From the NCBI RefSeq assembly GCF_023630705.1, contig NZ_JALQEM010000001.1, positions 105,361-169,360 on the forward strand: a stretch of 64,000 nt of DNA, in the 5' to 3' direction. The notes beneath the pieces are model-generated. The model saw nothing but the letters and a program-made list of their open reading frames with translations, was not told the DNA's origin and ran no database searches. Below are positions 26,284-35,181 of this stretch, one piece after another; the stretch's first letter is position 1; each line of letters begins with the position of its first letter. The position numbers and the translations under genes are program-made. This DNA is from Caballeronia sp. GAFFF1. GTDB lineage: Bacteria; Pseudomonadota; Gammaproteobacteria; Burkholderiales; Burkholderiaceae.

Positions 26284-28698
26284 TTACATGGCTGTCGCCA
26301 TTTGGGCGGCAGCGGCTTTAGCAAGCGGACGGAAAATCAACCGCATGACCTGCGGTGTCTCTTCTTTTGCCGCCGGCAAATAAATAAGTCCGTTCGGTGA
26401 AACCTGATAAATACCGGGTTCACGTTCTTCCATGCCGTCGAGAATGATCTCGCTGCCCGCTTCGAGCGTGCGCTGGCGATCGAATTCGGAATTCGAATCG
26501 AGGAATTCGGCTGAAAAGGTCGTCGCCGATTCGAGCTGCATCCAACTTAATTCACGTCCGATCATCAACGCAGTATCGAACTGCGAGCGCGGCAGAACCA
26601 CTGAATAGAAACCGTCGTACGTCGCCCGCGCCGATACGTTCTGCGTCGCGCTCTCGTTGCCGCGCACGAACAGCGCGGGAACGTCGAGGCGGCGGTAGGA
26701 CGTGTCGTCGACGGTGAAGTCGAGCCGGTGACGGCGAATCGCCATCAGGAAGATCGCCTGATCGATGCCCGCGTAGCGCATCTCCGACGGATACCCGGTG
26801 CGAAAGCCCTTGCCGATACTGCGCATGTAGAACGGCCCGCGCTGGCGCAGCCCCTTGATGCCCGCATCGACGTTGGCCACGTCGAACGCGATGTCCGTGC
26901 CGACGTTCAGTTCGAAAAGCGACTTGGAGCTGCGCTCGATTTCTTCGTGGTGCGGCAGATACACGAGCCGCGCCAGTTCGATCGCCGCGACGACGCGCAG
27001 CCGTTCGGGCGTGAGCTTCGGCAAATGGATCGCGGGCGTCGCTTCGACGTCGCGGATAAATTGCAGACACGCTTCCTGAATCGTCTGTGTCGTGTCGAGC
27101 TGCATGTTGCCCTTCTTGACGCCCGCGAGAATGGGCGTGCCGTCGGGCTCGTAGGCGATCACGCTGCCCGAGTTGATCGCGCACATCTGCTCGAAATCGC
27201 CGATGTGCGCAATGAGCGTCTCGACGACGTTGTCATCCGTCCAGCTGGAGTCGATCATCGCCCGGCGGTCGAGATGCGAGCCCGGCGAATCCAGCGAGGC
27301 GAAGTAGCGGCCGATGACATCGACGTCGAACTGACGCTTGAAGACATCGCGAATGGCATGCTGAATCGTGCCGTAGTAGCCGAGGTCCGCGAGCACCAGC
27401 GTATCGCCGCGTTCCAGACCGACCGTGCGCTGCAAGTGACGGAACAGCCGCTCGCGCAGCGCATTCGACTGCTGGACGATGGTCTTTTCCGTCGCGCGCT
27501 CGGCGAGCATCTTGCGGAACTCGTGCACCGGGTTCTTCGACTTCATCGCCCGCGTCAGCACCTTCTTTCTGAGCTGCGGCGGCATCAGCATCTGATCGCA
27601 CAGCACATGCAGCGGATGCGACGCCGCGTTCTTCGCCACATAGCGTTGCACGCTCTCGCCGGTGTCGAACGACACTGCCACGGCGGTAAAGCGGCTCAGA
27701 TACACCGGCTCGCCCATGGTTTCGCCGGTGATGGCCTGGCACGCGAGCCGCACGAGGTGTCCGTCGCGCATCAGGAATGCCAACTTATGCGGCTTGCCGC
27801 TGGCGTTCAGTTGCCGGTGTTCGTCGAGCAGGAAGCGCGCGAAGCCGTAGATGATCGGGCCGAGCGCCCAATAGCCGACGCGCTCGTTCGGTCCCTGCTC
27901 GTGCGTGAGCCGCTGCGCCTTGAGACCATGAAAGAGGCTCGGTGCCGCTTGCGTCGAGCGAATCGCCGGAAAAAGCAGGCGCGCTGCGATCAGCCGTTGC
28001 CGGTCGCTCTTCGCCGTCTCGTCGTCGCGCTGGAGCAAATGCACGCAGGCGATGCCGAGCGACGAGGGCACGGCGTAGTCCGCCACCGGGTTGTCGCCGG
28101 TATGCAGAATGTCCGATGCGCTCATGCCGAGTCGCGCCATGACCTTCGGCCAGAGACCGTTCGACTTGCCGAAGCCGAACTGCGACGAGCAGAAGACGTG
28201 ATCGATCAGCGTTTCGAGTTCGGGCGCCGTCGCGAACAGGATGCGGCGCAGCTGCGCGTCGTCGTAGTAAGTATCGCTGACGATAGCCACTTGCAGGCCG
28301 CGCGCTTTCGCTTCGCGCATCAACGCGAGGACCGGTTCGAACGCGAAGCCGATCTCGATTTCCTTCTGGACTTCGCGCTCCGCCAGTTCGCGCACGGTCG
28401 CTTCGTCCGCGCGGGGCGCGGCTACCGCGTAGATCTCTTCGAGCGTCGCCTCGGACGTGTGATTGGCGAACGAACGGTTCGTGCGGGCGATGCCTTCCGC
28501 CTGGGCGCGCACGCGCGCGCCGATGCGGTTCGCGACGAAGAGCGGATCTTCGGCCAGCGCGTAGAAGACGTCGCTCGGCTCGGCCACGCCGCGCCAGAAG
28601 ATCGTGTCGAAACAGTCGAACGTGGCGATCTTGCGATCGTCGAGTTTGGCGGACCAGGCCGCCATGAGGTCGGACGCCGGTATGTTGCGGTCGGTCAT
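26284..28698 (-). CDS. Large HAD-superfamily hydrolase-like protein, possible flagellin or surface-glycan factor
   Basis: 804 residues. About 20-230 is a HAD domain: the nucleophile motif TFDCFDT (Asp about 28), IVSDTYYDDAQL as motif II and HTGDNPVADYAVP as the acidic motif IV. The remaining 570 residues have no motif I can name, apart from segments such as LAFLMRDGHLVRLACQ and LVLADLGYYGTIQHAI. Very large HAD proteins of this kind occur in polysaccharide and glycosylation loci. It lies upstream of fliC and 49 bp downstream of a methyltransferase on the same strand, so flagellin or LPS modification is plausible. No glycosyltransferase domain is evident. GC-rich hairpins without a T tract follow the stop at about 26233-26264. 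Confidence 0.7.
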   Translation of the reverse strand: MTDRNIPASDLMAAWSAKLDDRKIATFDCFDTIFWRGVAEPSDVFYALAEDPLFVANRIGARVRAQAEGIARTNRSFANHTSEATLEEIYAVAAPRADEATVRELAEREVQKEIEIGFAFEPVLALMREAKARGLQVAIVSDTYYDDAQLRRILFATAPELETLIDHVFCSSQFGFGKSNGLWPKVMARLGMSASDILHTGDNPVADYAVPSSLGIACVHLLQRDDETAKSDRQRLIAARLLFPAIRSTQAAPSLFHGLKAQRLTHEQGPNERVGYWALGPIIYGFARFLLDEHRQLNASGKPHKLAFLMRDGHLVRLACQAITGETMGEPVYLSRFTAVAVSFDTGESVQRYVAKNAASHPLHVLCDQMLMPPQLRKKVLTRAMKSKNPVHEFRKMLAERATEKTIVQQSNALRERLFRHLQRTVGLERGDTLVLADLGYYGTIQHAIRDVFKRQFDVDVIGRYFASLDSPGSHLDRRAMIDSSWTDDNVVETLIAHIGDFEQMCAINSGSVIAYEPDGTPILAGVKKGNMQLDTTQTIQEACLQFIRDVEATPAIHLPKLTPERLRVVAAIELARLVYLPHHEEIERSSKSLFELNVGTDIAFDVANVDAGIKGLRQRGPFYMRSIGKGFRTGYPSEMRYAGIDQAIFLMAIRRHRLDFTVDDTSYRRLDVPALFVRGNESATQNVSARATYDGFYSVVLPRSQFDTALMIGRELSWMQLESATTFSAEFLDSNSEFDRQRTLEAGSEIILDGMEEREPGIYQVSPNGLIYLPAAKEETPQVMRLIFRPLAKAAAAQMATAM

Positions 28699-28747
28699 GT
28701 TCAGGTTGCTCCTCGGACGCCGCTTCGGCGTCGGATTTTTTGGCGAA

Positions 28748-29545
28748 TCAGCGTGTGTGCGTTGCGATGACGGCGAGATAGTTCGCGAGGCGGTTCTCTT
28801 CGACGCGCGCGAGCAGCGGGTTCTCGTGATACGGCGCGAGGATCTGCGCGATGGCCTCGATGCACGGATGCGTGCGCTCGATGAGCACCGCGAGTCCGAA
28901 GACGAGCGGGATCACCGCGTACACGTATTCGGTCTCCGATTGCGCAATGAAGTCCTCGAGTGCGGTCATCACGCCGTTGCGCGGGCCGCCTTCGCGGTCC
29001 GCATAGGCGAACGAACCTTCCGGCGAGCCGAAGCCGCCGCGCACTTTCCCGGGATAGCCGAGCGTCACGCCATTGCCGTAGCTGTAGGGCTGGCGGAACT
29101 CAGCGGGAATCGCGTCCGGGTTGTAGTACTGGTCGCGGCGGCCGGCGGGCCAGCAGACGTCGTGCATGAACGCGAGCACGGGCTTGCCGTCGGCGTGCGC
29201 GCGCTCCTCGATCAGACGCAGTTCGTGGAAGACGGTGTACCAGTTGTGATCGCCGTCGATGAACCATGCGTCGACGTCCGCGATGCGCGGGATCGCGTCG
29301 TGGCTCATCGCGCGCTGAAGCTCGATATGCGTCGTGCTTTCGATCCATTCCGTCGCTTCGGGGCGCGGCATCGGATCGATGCAGGTGAGGGTGGCGTCGT
29401 GGGCCTCGGCCCAGTCGGACAGAATACGGGTGTTGCCGCCGAATTCGAGCCCGATTTCCGCGATCTTGCGAGGGGCGCAGATATCGAGAATGGGGACCGT
29501 GACCGGCGCGAACTCGGCCATCGAGTAGATCAGCAAATTGCTCAT
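28748..29545 (-). CDS. Class I SAM-dependent methyltransferase-like protein
   Basis: 265 residues. The SAM motif I region reads IAEIGLEFGGNTRILSDWAE, followed by TCIDPMPRP (motif II) and DAWFIDGDHNWYTVFHELRL (motif IV type), as in the Methyltransf_24/CmcI-like group that modifies sugars or small metabolites. The ATG at 29545 starts the conserved part; the frame above is shadow of the aldo/keto reductase leader. It precedes the large HAD gene and then fliC on the same strand, so it may methylate a flagellar or surface sugar. Substrate not determinable. Confidence 0.75.
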   Translation of the reverse strand: MSNLLIYSMAEFAPVTVPILDICAPRKIAEIGLEFGGNTRILSDWAEAHDATLTCIDPMPRPEATEWIESTTHIELQRAMSHDAIPRIADVDAWFIDGDHNWYTVFHELRLIEERAHADGKPVLAFMHDVCWPAGRRDQYYNPDAIPAEFRQPYSYGNGVTLGYPGKVRGGFGSPEGSFAYADREGGPRNGVMTALEDFIAQSETEYVYAVIPLVFGLAVLIERTHPCIEAIAQILAPYHENPLLARVEENRLANYLAVIATHTR

Positions 29546-29728
29546 GTGCAGGGCCCTTGGGGCTTTTTGGAACGTTACCGATGGTAGGGGACGGCCCTGC
29601 AAACGAAAGTCTCGAAAAGGGGCTGCTTTCCCCCTCAGTTTTCGTCTTAGTTCCATGCTGGCGCGCGTCTGCACGGCGGGGAGACGGCAGGTATCATCGG
29701 CTGACGCCTTGTCCATGGAGTTCCACTC

Positions 29729-30679
29729 ATGCAAACTCGCAGCATCGGCACATCGGATCTGAACGTCGCGCCGCTCGTCTTCGGCGGCAACGTGTTCGGC
29801 TGGACCGCGGACGAACGCACCTCGTTCTCCATCCTCGACGCGTTCGTCGATCACGGTCTCAATTTCATCGACACGGCGGACGTCTATTCCGCGTGGGTCG
29901 AAGGACACCACGGCGGCGAATCGGAAACGATCATCGGCAAGTGGTTCAAAGAGAGCGGCAAGCGCCAGAAGGTCGTGCTCGCGACGAAAGTCGGCATGCT
30001 CGGCACGCGCGCCGGGCTTTCGGCGGCGAACATCGCGGCTGCCGTGGACGATTCGCTGCGGCGTCTGAAAACCGATTACATCGACGTCTACTTCTCGCAT
30101 CTCGACGACGACAAGACGCCGTTCGAGGAGACGCTCGGCGCCTACCAGAAGCTCATTCAGGCGGGCAAGGTGCGGGTGATCGGCGCGTCGAACTACACCG
30201 GCGCGCGGCTGGAAGAAGCGCTGAAAGTAGCGAAGGAATCGTCGCTGCCGGCGTATCAGATCCTGCAGCCGGAGTACAACCTCTACGACCGCGAAGGCTA
30301 CGAGACGGACCTCGAGCCCGCCGCCGAGGCGCACAAGGTCGCGGTCGTCACGTATTTCAGCCTGGCGAGCGGCTTTCTGTCGGGCAAGTACCGCTCCAAG
30401 GAAGACATGCAGGGCAAGGCGCGCGGCTCCCGCGTCGAGAAGTATCTGAACGAGCGCGGCCTCAGGATTCTCGATGCGCTCGATGAAGCCGCGAAGCGCC
30501 ACGACACCACGCCGGCCACCATCGCGCTCGCGTGGATCATCGCGCGGCCGAGCGTGACCGCGCCGATTGCGAGCGCCACGTCCGTGCAGCAACTGGAGAG
30601 TCTCGCGGCGGCCACGCGCCTCAAGCTCGATCCGGAGGAAGTGGCAGAACTGGACGAAGCCAGCGCCTGGCAGAAATAA
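29729..30679 (+). CDS. Aldo/keto reductase
   Basis: 316-residue (beta/alpha)8 NADPH-dependent oxidoreductase. The N-terminal GTSDLNVAPLVFGGN, the catalytic aspartate and tyrosine in NFIDTADVYS, the lysine in VLATKVGM, the histidine in DVYFSHLDD and the C-terminal NADP-binding APIASATSVQQLESLAA are all visible. The ATG at 29729 follows GGAG at proper spacing. The length and VYSAWVEGHHGGESE segment place it with the YajO/Tas-type reductases; substrate unknown. Confidence 0.92.
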   Translation: MQTRSIGTSDLNVAPLVFGGNVFGWTADERTSFSILDAFVDHGLNFIDTADVYSAWVEGHHGGESETIIGKWFKESGKRQKVVLATKVGMLGTRAGLSAANIAAAVDDSLRRLKTDYIDVYFSHLDDDKTPFEETLGAYQKLIQAGKVRVIGASNYTGARLEEALKVAKESSLPAYQILQPEYNLYDREGYETDLEPAAEAHKVAVVTYFSLASGFLSGKYRSKEDMQGKARGSRVEKYLNERGLRILDALDEAAKRHDTTPATIALAWIIARPSVTAPIASATSVQQLESLAAATRLKLDPEEVAELDEASAWQK

Positions 30680-31048
30680 ATCTGTCGCATCAACGAGTTG
30701 CCGTGCTTCGAAGAGTTGGCACGGGCGCGGTGTTCTGGTAACATCGCGCCCGAATCGAGAAATGTGCCCGATTTTTCGGCCGATTTTTGCGTCCGCTCCG
30801 CTGAAAATGACAACGTCAAAACGTTAATCGCCAGCGGAGACCGGCGCCGAAAGCGTGCGTTCAGGCGGTCTTTCGTGCGCACATGCCGCTTTGCGGTTGA
30901 ATCCCAACTCTCTCTTTTCCGGCCTCCGTGGCCGCTTTGCTCGTGTCCGCTGCGTCCTTTCTGGCGCCCGGCGGACGATCGGAGTGCCGGCGCGCGGCGG
31001 TTTTTTCCGTTGCGCACTTAGAAATACGTTTAGCGAATCAGGATTGTC
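30680..31048. other. Long rpsU leader region
   Basis: 369 bp without a gene on either strand that I can support. It contains a strong promoter at 30716-30744, about 300 nt ahead of rpsU, and at about 30963-31006 an imperfect GC-rich hairpin followed by six T residues that looks like an intrinsic terminator or attenuator. A second promoter nearer rpsU is possible. Confidence 0.5.
30716..30744 (+). promoter_or_regulatory. Sigma70 promoter upstream of rpsU
   Basis: TTGGCA (30716-30721) and TAACAT (30739-30744) with an exact 17-bp spacer. It would give a leader of about 300 nt before rpsU. Confidence 0.65.
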
Positions 31049-31261
31049 ATGACCACTATTGTCCTCAAAGAAAACGAGCCGTTCGATGTCGCGATTCGGC
31101 GCTTCCGCCGCACCATCGAAAAGAACGGCCTGATCGCAGAACTGCGCGAGCGCCAGTCCTACGAAAAGCCGACCACCGAGCGCAAGCGCAAGAAGGCCGC
31201 GGCCGTTGCCCGCCTGCGCAAGCGCCTGCGTAGCCAGATGCTGCCGAAGAAGATGCACTAA
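31049..31261 (+). CDS. rpsU: 30S ribosomal protein S21
   Basis: 70 residues, the standard S21 length. The signature [20 protein letters not shown] and REKRK-like basic C-terminus ([20 protein letters not shown]) are clear. S21 binds the 30S platform near the anti-Shine-Dalgarno sequence and supports initiation. It stands alone, without dnaG or rpoD downstream, and is closed by a strong terminator. Confidence 0.98.
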   Translation: MTTIVLKENEPFDVAIRRFRRTIEKNGLIAELRERQSYEKPTTERKRKKAAAVARLRKRLRSQMLPKKMH

Positions 31262-31315
31262 AGCGTCTTCCGCCGGGCCGGCTTGTTCCGGTTTCTTTCG
31301 GTCCGCGAAGGCAAA

Positions 31316-31353
31316 ACGGCGGTGCGACCCGTAAGGGCGCACCGCCGTTTTTT
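31316..31353 (+). terminator. Intrinsic terminator of rpsU
   Basis: An 11-bp perfect stem (ACGGCGGTGCG/CGCACCGCCGT) with an 11-nt loop is followed by six T residues. Four A residues before it allow it to serve the convergent gene at 31381 as well. Confidence 0.92.
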
Positions 31354-31380
31354 CTTGCAATTGTTTCTTGCGGTTCCTGC

Positions 31381-31740
31381 TCAGGCGAACGCGTGCCGCT
31401 TAGCGAGTGCGCCCAGCAAGTGCGGCCACTCGTCGACGCTGGCGTCGTCGTGAATCTGCTCCAGTTCGATCAAGAGATCGATGATGACTGGATCGTAAGC
31501 ATTCACGTTCGACGCATACAGCGCGCGCAGCAGCTTGCCGTCATGCGCATGCCGATAGTACGAAATGCCGACGCCTTCGAGGTCCGCTTCGTAGACGTCG
31601 TCACGCACCAGCGATCCGATCGCGCACTTGCGGCCGTGCGCGCCTCTCAGGCGGCACGACCCGTTGTCATCTTCCGAGACGGCGCGCTGCGCCAGCAAAT
31701 GCGCGCTCACGCGATGGAAGATCTCGTTCGAGCTCAACAT
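31381..31740 (-). CDS. Hypothetical protein, paralogue of the adjacent upstream gene
   Basis: 119 residues from the ATG at 31740 (an ATG at 31758 adds six residues; neither has a strong ribosome site). I do not recognise a named domain. The segment GAHGRKCAIGSLVRDDVYEADLEG resembles the (K)CAIGxLI...Y...MEG pattern seen in small uncharacterised bacterial and phage proteins. It is clearly related to the product of 31774-32199: both share EIF near the start, C-x-IGSL, EGV-x-I-x-Y, a DP-x(3)-LL motif and a (V/I)HD before a conserved tryptophan. The two genes are adjacent on the same strand, so they likely arose by duplication and are co-transcribed. Confidence 0.7.
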   Translation of the reverse strand: MLSSNEIFHRVSAHLLAQRAVSEDDNGSCRLRGAHGRKCAIGSLVRDDVYEADLEGVGISYYRHAHDGKLLRALYASNVNAYDPVIIDLLIELEQIHDDASVDEWPHLLGALAKRHAFA

Positions 31741-31773
31741 CGTGACAGGGCTCAACATACCGCACCCGCACCG

Positions 31774-32199
31774 TTACGCAGCCGTTTTCAGAAGCTCGGC
31801 CGACAGACCGAACTGCCGCGCGATCGACGTGAGACGCTCGCGCCACTCCCATTTGCCGAAGACGTCGTGCACGTTCTGCAGGCACGAGAGCAGTTCGACG
31901 GTGGTCGGATCGAAGACGTTGATGCGCGCGCGCAGCAGAGCGCGCTTGAGCGCCGCGACGCCGACATCCATGTACGCCGGCACCGACTCCGGCGATTTCC
32001 CGATATAGCGGATGGGCACGCCTTCCATGGCCGTCACGTAGTCGCGCGGCTTGATGAGACTGCCGATCGGGCAGCCGCCGCAGTATCCGCGATAAGCGCC
32101 GCCGCCGTGAGGCAGCAAAGCGGCTTGTCCCTGCGTGAAGAGATGCTGCACCGCGTTGTCAAAAATCTCCTGATGCGTCAGGAAGTTCAAGCTTTTCAT
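31774..32199 (-). CDS. Hypothetical protein, first of a tandem paralogous pair
   Basis: 141 residues, starting at the ATG at 32199 behind a GGGAGA ribosome site. No named domain is recognised and there is no signal peptide or membrane helix. GYCGGCPIGSLIKPRDYVTAMEGVPIRYI is the part best shared with its downstream neighbour; it carries three cysteines (YCGGCP), one more pair than the neighbour, which might bind metal. The C-terminal half is helical (VAALKRALLRARINVFDP, TTVELLSCLQNVHD). Function unknown. Confidence 0.72.
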   Translation of the reverse strand: MKSLNFLTHQEIFDNAVQHLFTQGQAALLPHGGGAYRGYCGGCPIGSLIKPRDYVTAMEGVPIRYIGKSPESVPAYMDVGVAALKRALLRARINVFDPTTVELLSCLQNVHDVFGKWEWRERLTSIARQFGLSAELLKTAA

Positions 32200-32624
32200 G
32201 ATCTTTCTCCCCTGCGCCCCTGCGCAGCGGCCATGCGTTGAGTTTCGAGCAACCTGCACCTGCGGCGTCGGACGGCGCGCACGCCGACCGGCTACTGCTT
32301 CGAGCACGATGGTTTCCCCGGCCTAGGGACACGCGCTTCGCCGTGTCCGTGTACTCGCGGCGGATCTCTCCACTCAGTGAACGATCCGCACACCGTCAGT
32401 TATAACGGCACGGCTCGGTAAAAAGGTGCGGCAGCGCACGCGAGAACGCCATTTTTACACGACACGGACGTTCGTGCAGTGCGGCAGAAGCATGGTCCGC
32501 GCTTGGAGCGGCGCGGCTGGCGGCATGCTTCACTGCAAAAAAACGCGTGCGATGAGGACTTTCCCTAATGAACGCTCTTTTGCGGCAAGAATGTTGCCAA
32601 AAAGCAAAAATCGCCCGCATCCGA
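32200..32624. other. Intergenic region upstream of the tandem unknown genes
   Basis: 425 bp. The right end carries T-rich stretches after the tag stop on the minus strand, compatible with termination of tag; the left end must hold the promoter of the paralogous pair. I see no gene, tRNA or repeat. Confidence 0.35.
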
Positions 32625-33236
32625 TCAGATTGAAGGTGTCGTTTTTTCCGGCGATTTGCGCTTTGTCTTAGTCTTGACGCGCGAAAGACAGCCCACGACA
32701 TGGTCGTTCACCATGCCCGTCGCCTGCATGAAGGCGTAGCAAATGGTCGTGCCGACGAATTTGCAGCCGTACTGCTTGAGCGCTCGGCTCAGCGCATCCG
32801 ACTCGGGCGTCGAGGCGGGCGTCGGATTGTTCGCATCGCGCGGCGTGTCGATAGGCGAGCCGTTCACGAACGACCACACGAAGTCCGCGAAGGAGCCGTG
32901 CTCGCCCTGAATGCGCTGAACGGCTCGCGCATTGATGACGGCGGACGCGATCTTCGCCCGGTTGCGAACCACGCGCGCATCGCCGACGATCCGCTCGATG
33001 TCCGCGTCCGTGAAGCGCGCGACCTTGTCGATGTCGAAGCCCGCGAACAACGCGCGATAACCCTCGCGCTTGTTGAGAATCGTCGACCATGAAAGACCGG
33101 CCTGCGCGCCTTCGAGCACCAGCATTTCGAAGAGATGACGGTCGTCGCGGGACGGGACGCCCCATTCGGTGTCGTGGTAATGCGCCATGGCGTCGGTGGT
33201 GGCCCAGGCGCAGCGTGTCGGTTCGGTGGCTGCCAT
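32625..33236 (-). CDS. tag: DNA-3-methyladenine glycosylase I
   Basis: 203-residue base-excision repair enzyme removing 3-methyladenine from alkylated DNA. The zinc ligands of Tag align: Cys about 9 (RCAWA), His about 21 (HYHDTEWG) and the C-terminal pair in VNDHVVGC. The core FEMLVLEGAQAGLSWSTIL and YGCKFVGTTICYAFMQATG are intact. The ATG at 33236 is preferred over an upstream ATG at 33290 whose added sequence is not conserved. A basic tail (KTKTKRKSPEK) extends past the usual end. Confidence 0.95.
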   Translation of the reverse strand: MAATEPTRCAWATTDAMAHYHDTEWGVPSRDDRHLFEMLVLEGAQAGLSWSTILNKREGYRALFAGFDIDKVARFTDADIERIVGDARVVRNRAKIASAVINARAVQRIQGEHGSFADFVWSFVNGSPIDTPRDANNPTPASTPESDALSRALKQYGCKFVGTTICYAFMQATGMVNDHVVGCLSRVKTKTKRKSPEKTTPSI

Positions 33237-33342
33237 TGCAAATCCTCGTTTCGGTCGCGCCAGCATAGCCGAACGGGATTGCCGCGCCACTCTGCCATTC
33301 GGCTAATTGGCGCGCGCCGGCGTCGCCGCTATGCTTGCGGCC

Positions 33343-34269
33343 ATGGACACTTTCACGAATTCCGAATTCAACGGCTTCCTGCTCGGCATCGACGGCGGTG
33401 GAAGCGGCACGCGCATGATTCTCGCGGACGCGCACGGCGTCGAGCTGGCCCGCGCGAGCGGCGGTCCTTCGGGTCTGGCGCTGGGCGTCGAAGGAGCGTG
33501 GCGTTCTATCGGCGATGCGTGCAAACGCGCTTTCGATACGGCCGGCCTCGCCCTCGACTGGCGCGCCTGTTCGCTCGGCTGCGGCCTCGCGGGCGTCAAT
33601 AACGCGGACTGGCTCGCGGCTTTCCTGAGCACGGCGCCGCCGGTCCACGCGTTGAGCGTGGAAAGCGACGCGTACACGACCGTCCTCGGCGCGCACGGCG
33701 GCGGACCGGGCGTGATCGTCGCGCTCGGCACGGGCAGCATCGCGGCGTCGCTGGACGAGGAGGGCGTCTGCCGCATTGCGGGCGGATACGGCTTTCCGAG
33801 CGGCGACGAAGCGAGCGGCGCGTGGCTCGGCCTGCGCGCGGTGGTTCACCTTCAGCGCGTGCTGGACGGGCGAGCCCCGGCCGATGACTGGTCCCGCGCG
33901 CTCTTGCAGCTCACTGGCGCGACGGATCGCGACAGCCTCGTCGTGTGGCTGTGCGCATCCAACCAGACCGCGTACGCCACCCTCGCGCCAAGCGTGTTCG
34001 AATATCGCGATCATCCGTCGGCGGCGCAGTTGCTGGAGCAGGCGGGGCGCGAAATCGAATTGCTCGTCGCGGCGCTGGATCGCGATGGCGAACTGCCGGT
34101 CGCGCTCTGCGGCGGACTGGCCGCGCCCTACGAGCCTTTCGTGCCGATATCGTTGAGAGAGCGCCTGCGCCACCCCCGCGCGGATTCGGCCGCGGGCGCG
34201 CTAGAACTGGCGCGGCGCGCGGTGGCGTCGGGCGGCGCGGCGGGGCGGCCCGGGAAAGAGCCGCGATAG
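33343..34269 (+). CDS. BadF/BadG/BcrA/BcrD-type ATPase, likely N-acetylglucosamine kinase
   Basis: 308 residues of the ASKHA kinase fold. The phosphate-1 loop is LGIDGGGSGTRM, the second phosphate loop is VALGTGSIAAS, and the adenosine site lies near CGGLAAPYEPF; YGFPSGDEASGAWLG is typical of GlcNAc and glucosamine kinases. Such enzymes phosphorylate amino sugars recovered from cell-wall turnover. The start is uncertain: ATGs at 33331 and 33343 both lack good ribosome sites. It is divergent from tag and 46 bp upstream of a HAD phosphatase. Confidence 0.8.
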   Translation: MDTFTNSEFNGFLLGIDGGGSGTRMILADAHGVELARASGGPSGLALGVEGAWRSIGDACKRAFDTAGLALDWRACSLGCGLAGVNNADWLAAFLSTAPPVHALSVESDAYTTVLGAHGGGPGVIVALGTGSIAASLDEEGVCRIAGGYGFPSGDEASGAWLGLRAVVHLQRVLDGRAPADDWSRALLQLTGATDRDSLVVWLCASNQTAYATLAPSVFEYRDHPSAAQLLEQAGREIELLVAALDRDGELPVALCGGLAAPYEPFVPISLRERLRHPRADSAAGALELARRAVASGGAAGRPGKEPR

Positions 34270-34315
34270 AATAGTCAGCTTCGCGGGCGTTTTTCTCCGC
34301 TCAAACAGGGCAGCC

Positions 34316-35143
34316 ATGTATTCGGTCATCGCAACTGATCTCGACGGGACGCTTCTCAACAGCGATCATCAGCTCGACCCGTTCACCGCACAGACGCTGC
34401 GCACACTGGCATCGCGCGGCGTGCCGGTCATCATCGCGACGGGGCGGCATTATCGCGATGTGGCCGGCATCCGCGATCTGCTGGGCATCGACGCGTACCT
34501 GATCACGTCCAACGGCGCGCGCGTGCATGCGCCCGGCGACGAGCGCATCTACTCGCGCGATCTCGCGCCTGCCGCCGTGCGACGCCTCGTGCAGCCGGAT
34601 GTCGCGGGCGCGCATGGCCGCGTGATCGTCAATCTGTTCGCCGACGATGCGTGGCTCATCGACCGCCACGCGCCCGAACTGCTCGTCTTTCATCAGGACT
34701 CCGGCTTCAAGTACGAAGTCATGGATTTGCGCGAGTACGACGGCGAAAACATCGCGAAGGTGCTGTACATCGGCGAGCCGGCGGACCTTGCGCACGTCGC
34801 CGCGAATCTGGAAAGCGAATTCGGCGATGCCTTGTATGTCACGTATTCGCTGCCGGACTGCCTCGAAGTGATGACGTCCGATGTGTCGAAGGGCCGCGCG
34901 CTGCGTTATGTGCTGGAGCGTCTGGATATCGATCCCGCGCAGTGCGTCGCGTTCGGCGACAACATGAACGACATCGACTTGCTGGAAACCGCCGGGCATC
35001 CGTTCATGATGAACAACGCGAATCCGGACCTGATCACGCGTCTGCCGAATGTGCCGCGCATCGGCAACAACTTCGAGGCGGGCGTCGCGCATCATCTGCG
35101 CAAGCTGTTCGATCTGCGCGACGACATCGCGTCGTCGCGCTAA
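34316..35143 (+). CDS. Cof-type HAD-IIB phosphatase
   Basis: 275 residues with all HAD motifs: TDLDGTLLNSD (Asp nucleophile at about 8), IATGRHYRD, the lysine in DVSKGRALRYVL and GDNMNDIDLLETAG. The inserted C2B cap in the middle marks it as IIB, like YbiV and YidA, which dephosphorylate sugar phosphates and FMN. It follows the sugar kinase on the same strand and may be co-transcribed with it. Confidence 0.92.
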   Translation: MYSVIATDLDGTLLNSDHQLDPFTAQTLRTLASRGVPVIIATGRHYRDVAGIRDLLGIDAYLITSNGARVHAPGDERIYSRDLAPAAVRRLVQPDVAGAHGRVIVNLFADDAWLIDRHAPELLVFHQDSGFKYEVMDLREYDGENIAKVLYIGEPADLAHVAANLESEFGDALYVTYSLPDCLEVMTSDVSKGRALRYVLERLDIDPAQCVAFGDNMNDIDLLETAGHPFMMNNANPDLITRLPNVPRIGNNFEAGVAHHLRKLFDLRDDIASSR

Positions 35144-35181
35144 CTCTCTCTCGCGCCTACCGATCGCGCGCGGCGTTCTGG

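Noticed and set aside
30824..31360. Minus-strand frame of 178 codons across rpsU
   Set aside because: It is antisense to rpsU and its leader, starts inside the rpsU terminator, and has no ribosome site.
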